This document shows, in pieces, positions 63,301 through 64,000 of a DNA stretch of 64,000 bases. Origin of the DNA: Promerops cafer (lineage: Eukaryota; Chordata; Aves; Passeriformes; Nectariniidae); assembly GCA_013398275.1 (NCBI GenBank), contig VZSE01002342.1:1889279-1953278 (forward strand). Direction: 5' to 3'. The translations under genes were made by a program, and so were the position numbers. The notes below the pieces were generated by a model that saw nothing but the letters and a program-made list of their open reading frames with translations, searched no databases and had not been told where the DNA came from. Numbering within the stretch: the first letter of the stretch is position 1; every line of letters starts with the position of its first letter.

Positions 63301-64000
63301 AAGAATACGCTAAATTATAGATGATAAAACCAACTACAGATTTACACAGAGAGAAAAATGTAATAAAGTCTCATCCATTCCCCTAAAGACCTAGGGAGAA
63401 TTTGATATACTATGTGAGAAGGTGTTTCAGAGGCAAACTGTCCATTGAACATCCTGAGATGCTTTATAAGGCCTCATCCATTCTACACTTAATACTTCAC
63501 CAGTGGAAATCTGCAATACACATCAATTCCCACAAAAATTTCAGGCTTTTGGTCTTTGTCAGACTGTAAAAGTAATTCTGAACCTGTAATGGTGAATCCT
63601 AAAACTGCCCCTATCACTTTGCAGACAGCCTGGAATAAAAGAGGTTTTGGGAGGGACTGTGGAGGCAGAGAGCAGAGGGCTCTCCTGGGGCTCCAGCTGG
63701 ACCTGGGCTACAGCTTCTGTGCTGTTAGGGGCAGGAGAGCCCTGTTGAGTGGGGAGATTGTCTCTCATGGTCCACAGCTAAATACATCTGCAGGGCTGAT
63801 GTGTCCTAAAGAGCTTTTGGCTCAGAGCCCAAAGGCCCTGGGCCAGGCTCCCTGGAAAAGCAACTGGATTTGGAGAATTTAGCAGAGGCTGTAGTACAAT
63901 TAGGATAGCAGTGATGTAAGGACCTGAACAGGGTGCAACTTGGAGGATAATCCTGAAGTGTCCTAGGATTACTGGGCTGAGGCTGTCCCCACACACCCCC

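Larger units (their letters stand above)
50561..64000. other. intergenic DNA upstream of NMU
   Basis: AT-rich, no convincing exon on either strand. Contains one CR1 fragment, a short tandem array, a poly(A) tract and a GC-richer end (63640-63860). In mammals EXOC1L and EXOC1 lie on this side, transcribed away from NMU; none of their exons were identified here. Confidence 0.45.

Noticed and set aside
1..64000. CRISPR arrays, operons, tRNA or rRNA genes, mitochondrial insertions
   Set aside because: None seen; the window is vertebrate nuclear DNA with no such structures recognisable by eye.

Overview
The window is nuclear DNA from a bird. The evidence is several CR1 LINE fragments, in both orientations, that still read as degraded avian CR1 reverse transcriptase or carry the CR1 3' end, together with long AT-rich introns, two CpG islands and vertebrate splice signals. 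I cannot name the species. There are no prokaryotic features.

The one gene I can reconstruct completely is NMU (prepro-neuromedin U), on the minus strand from 49938 down to 37088. Its nine coding exons join without a frame break into a 184-residue precursor. The layout is a signal peptide, an acidic propeptide, a Lys-Arg site, the neuromedin U precursor-related peptide (NURP), further basic sites, the 25-residue neuromedin U and the amidation signal Asn-Gly-Arg-Arg. The promoter sits in a CpG island (about 49600-50560) with a TATA-like box and a canonical CACGTG E-box. A poly(A) signal lies about 180 bp past the stop codon.

A second CpG island (about 26210-27560) is interrupted by a 595-base gap of N. 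Leftward from it, on the minus strand, I find four well-formed exon candidates (25790-25928, 20633-20722, 16746-16838, 11717-11789). Their single open frames link in consistent phase for over 100 codons. I do not recognise the predicted protein. In mammals the order on this strand is NMU, PDCL2, CLOCK. The unit could therefore be the 5' leader exons of CLOCK, whose known first exons are non-coding, or an undescribed avian gene. No recognisable CLOCK coding exon and no PDCL2 exon is visible in the window.

Layout: 1-11700 is CR1-rich and otherwise featureless, either intron or intergenic. 11700-26200 holds the unidentified spliced unit. 26200-27560 is the CpG island with the gap. 27600-36880 is intergenic with an inverted CR1 pair. 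36880-50000 is NMU. 50000-64000 is the NMU promoter and upstream intergenic DNA. Two short near-duplications joined by a single N (34433-34569 and 44325-44424) look like assembly artefacts.
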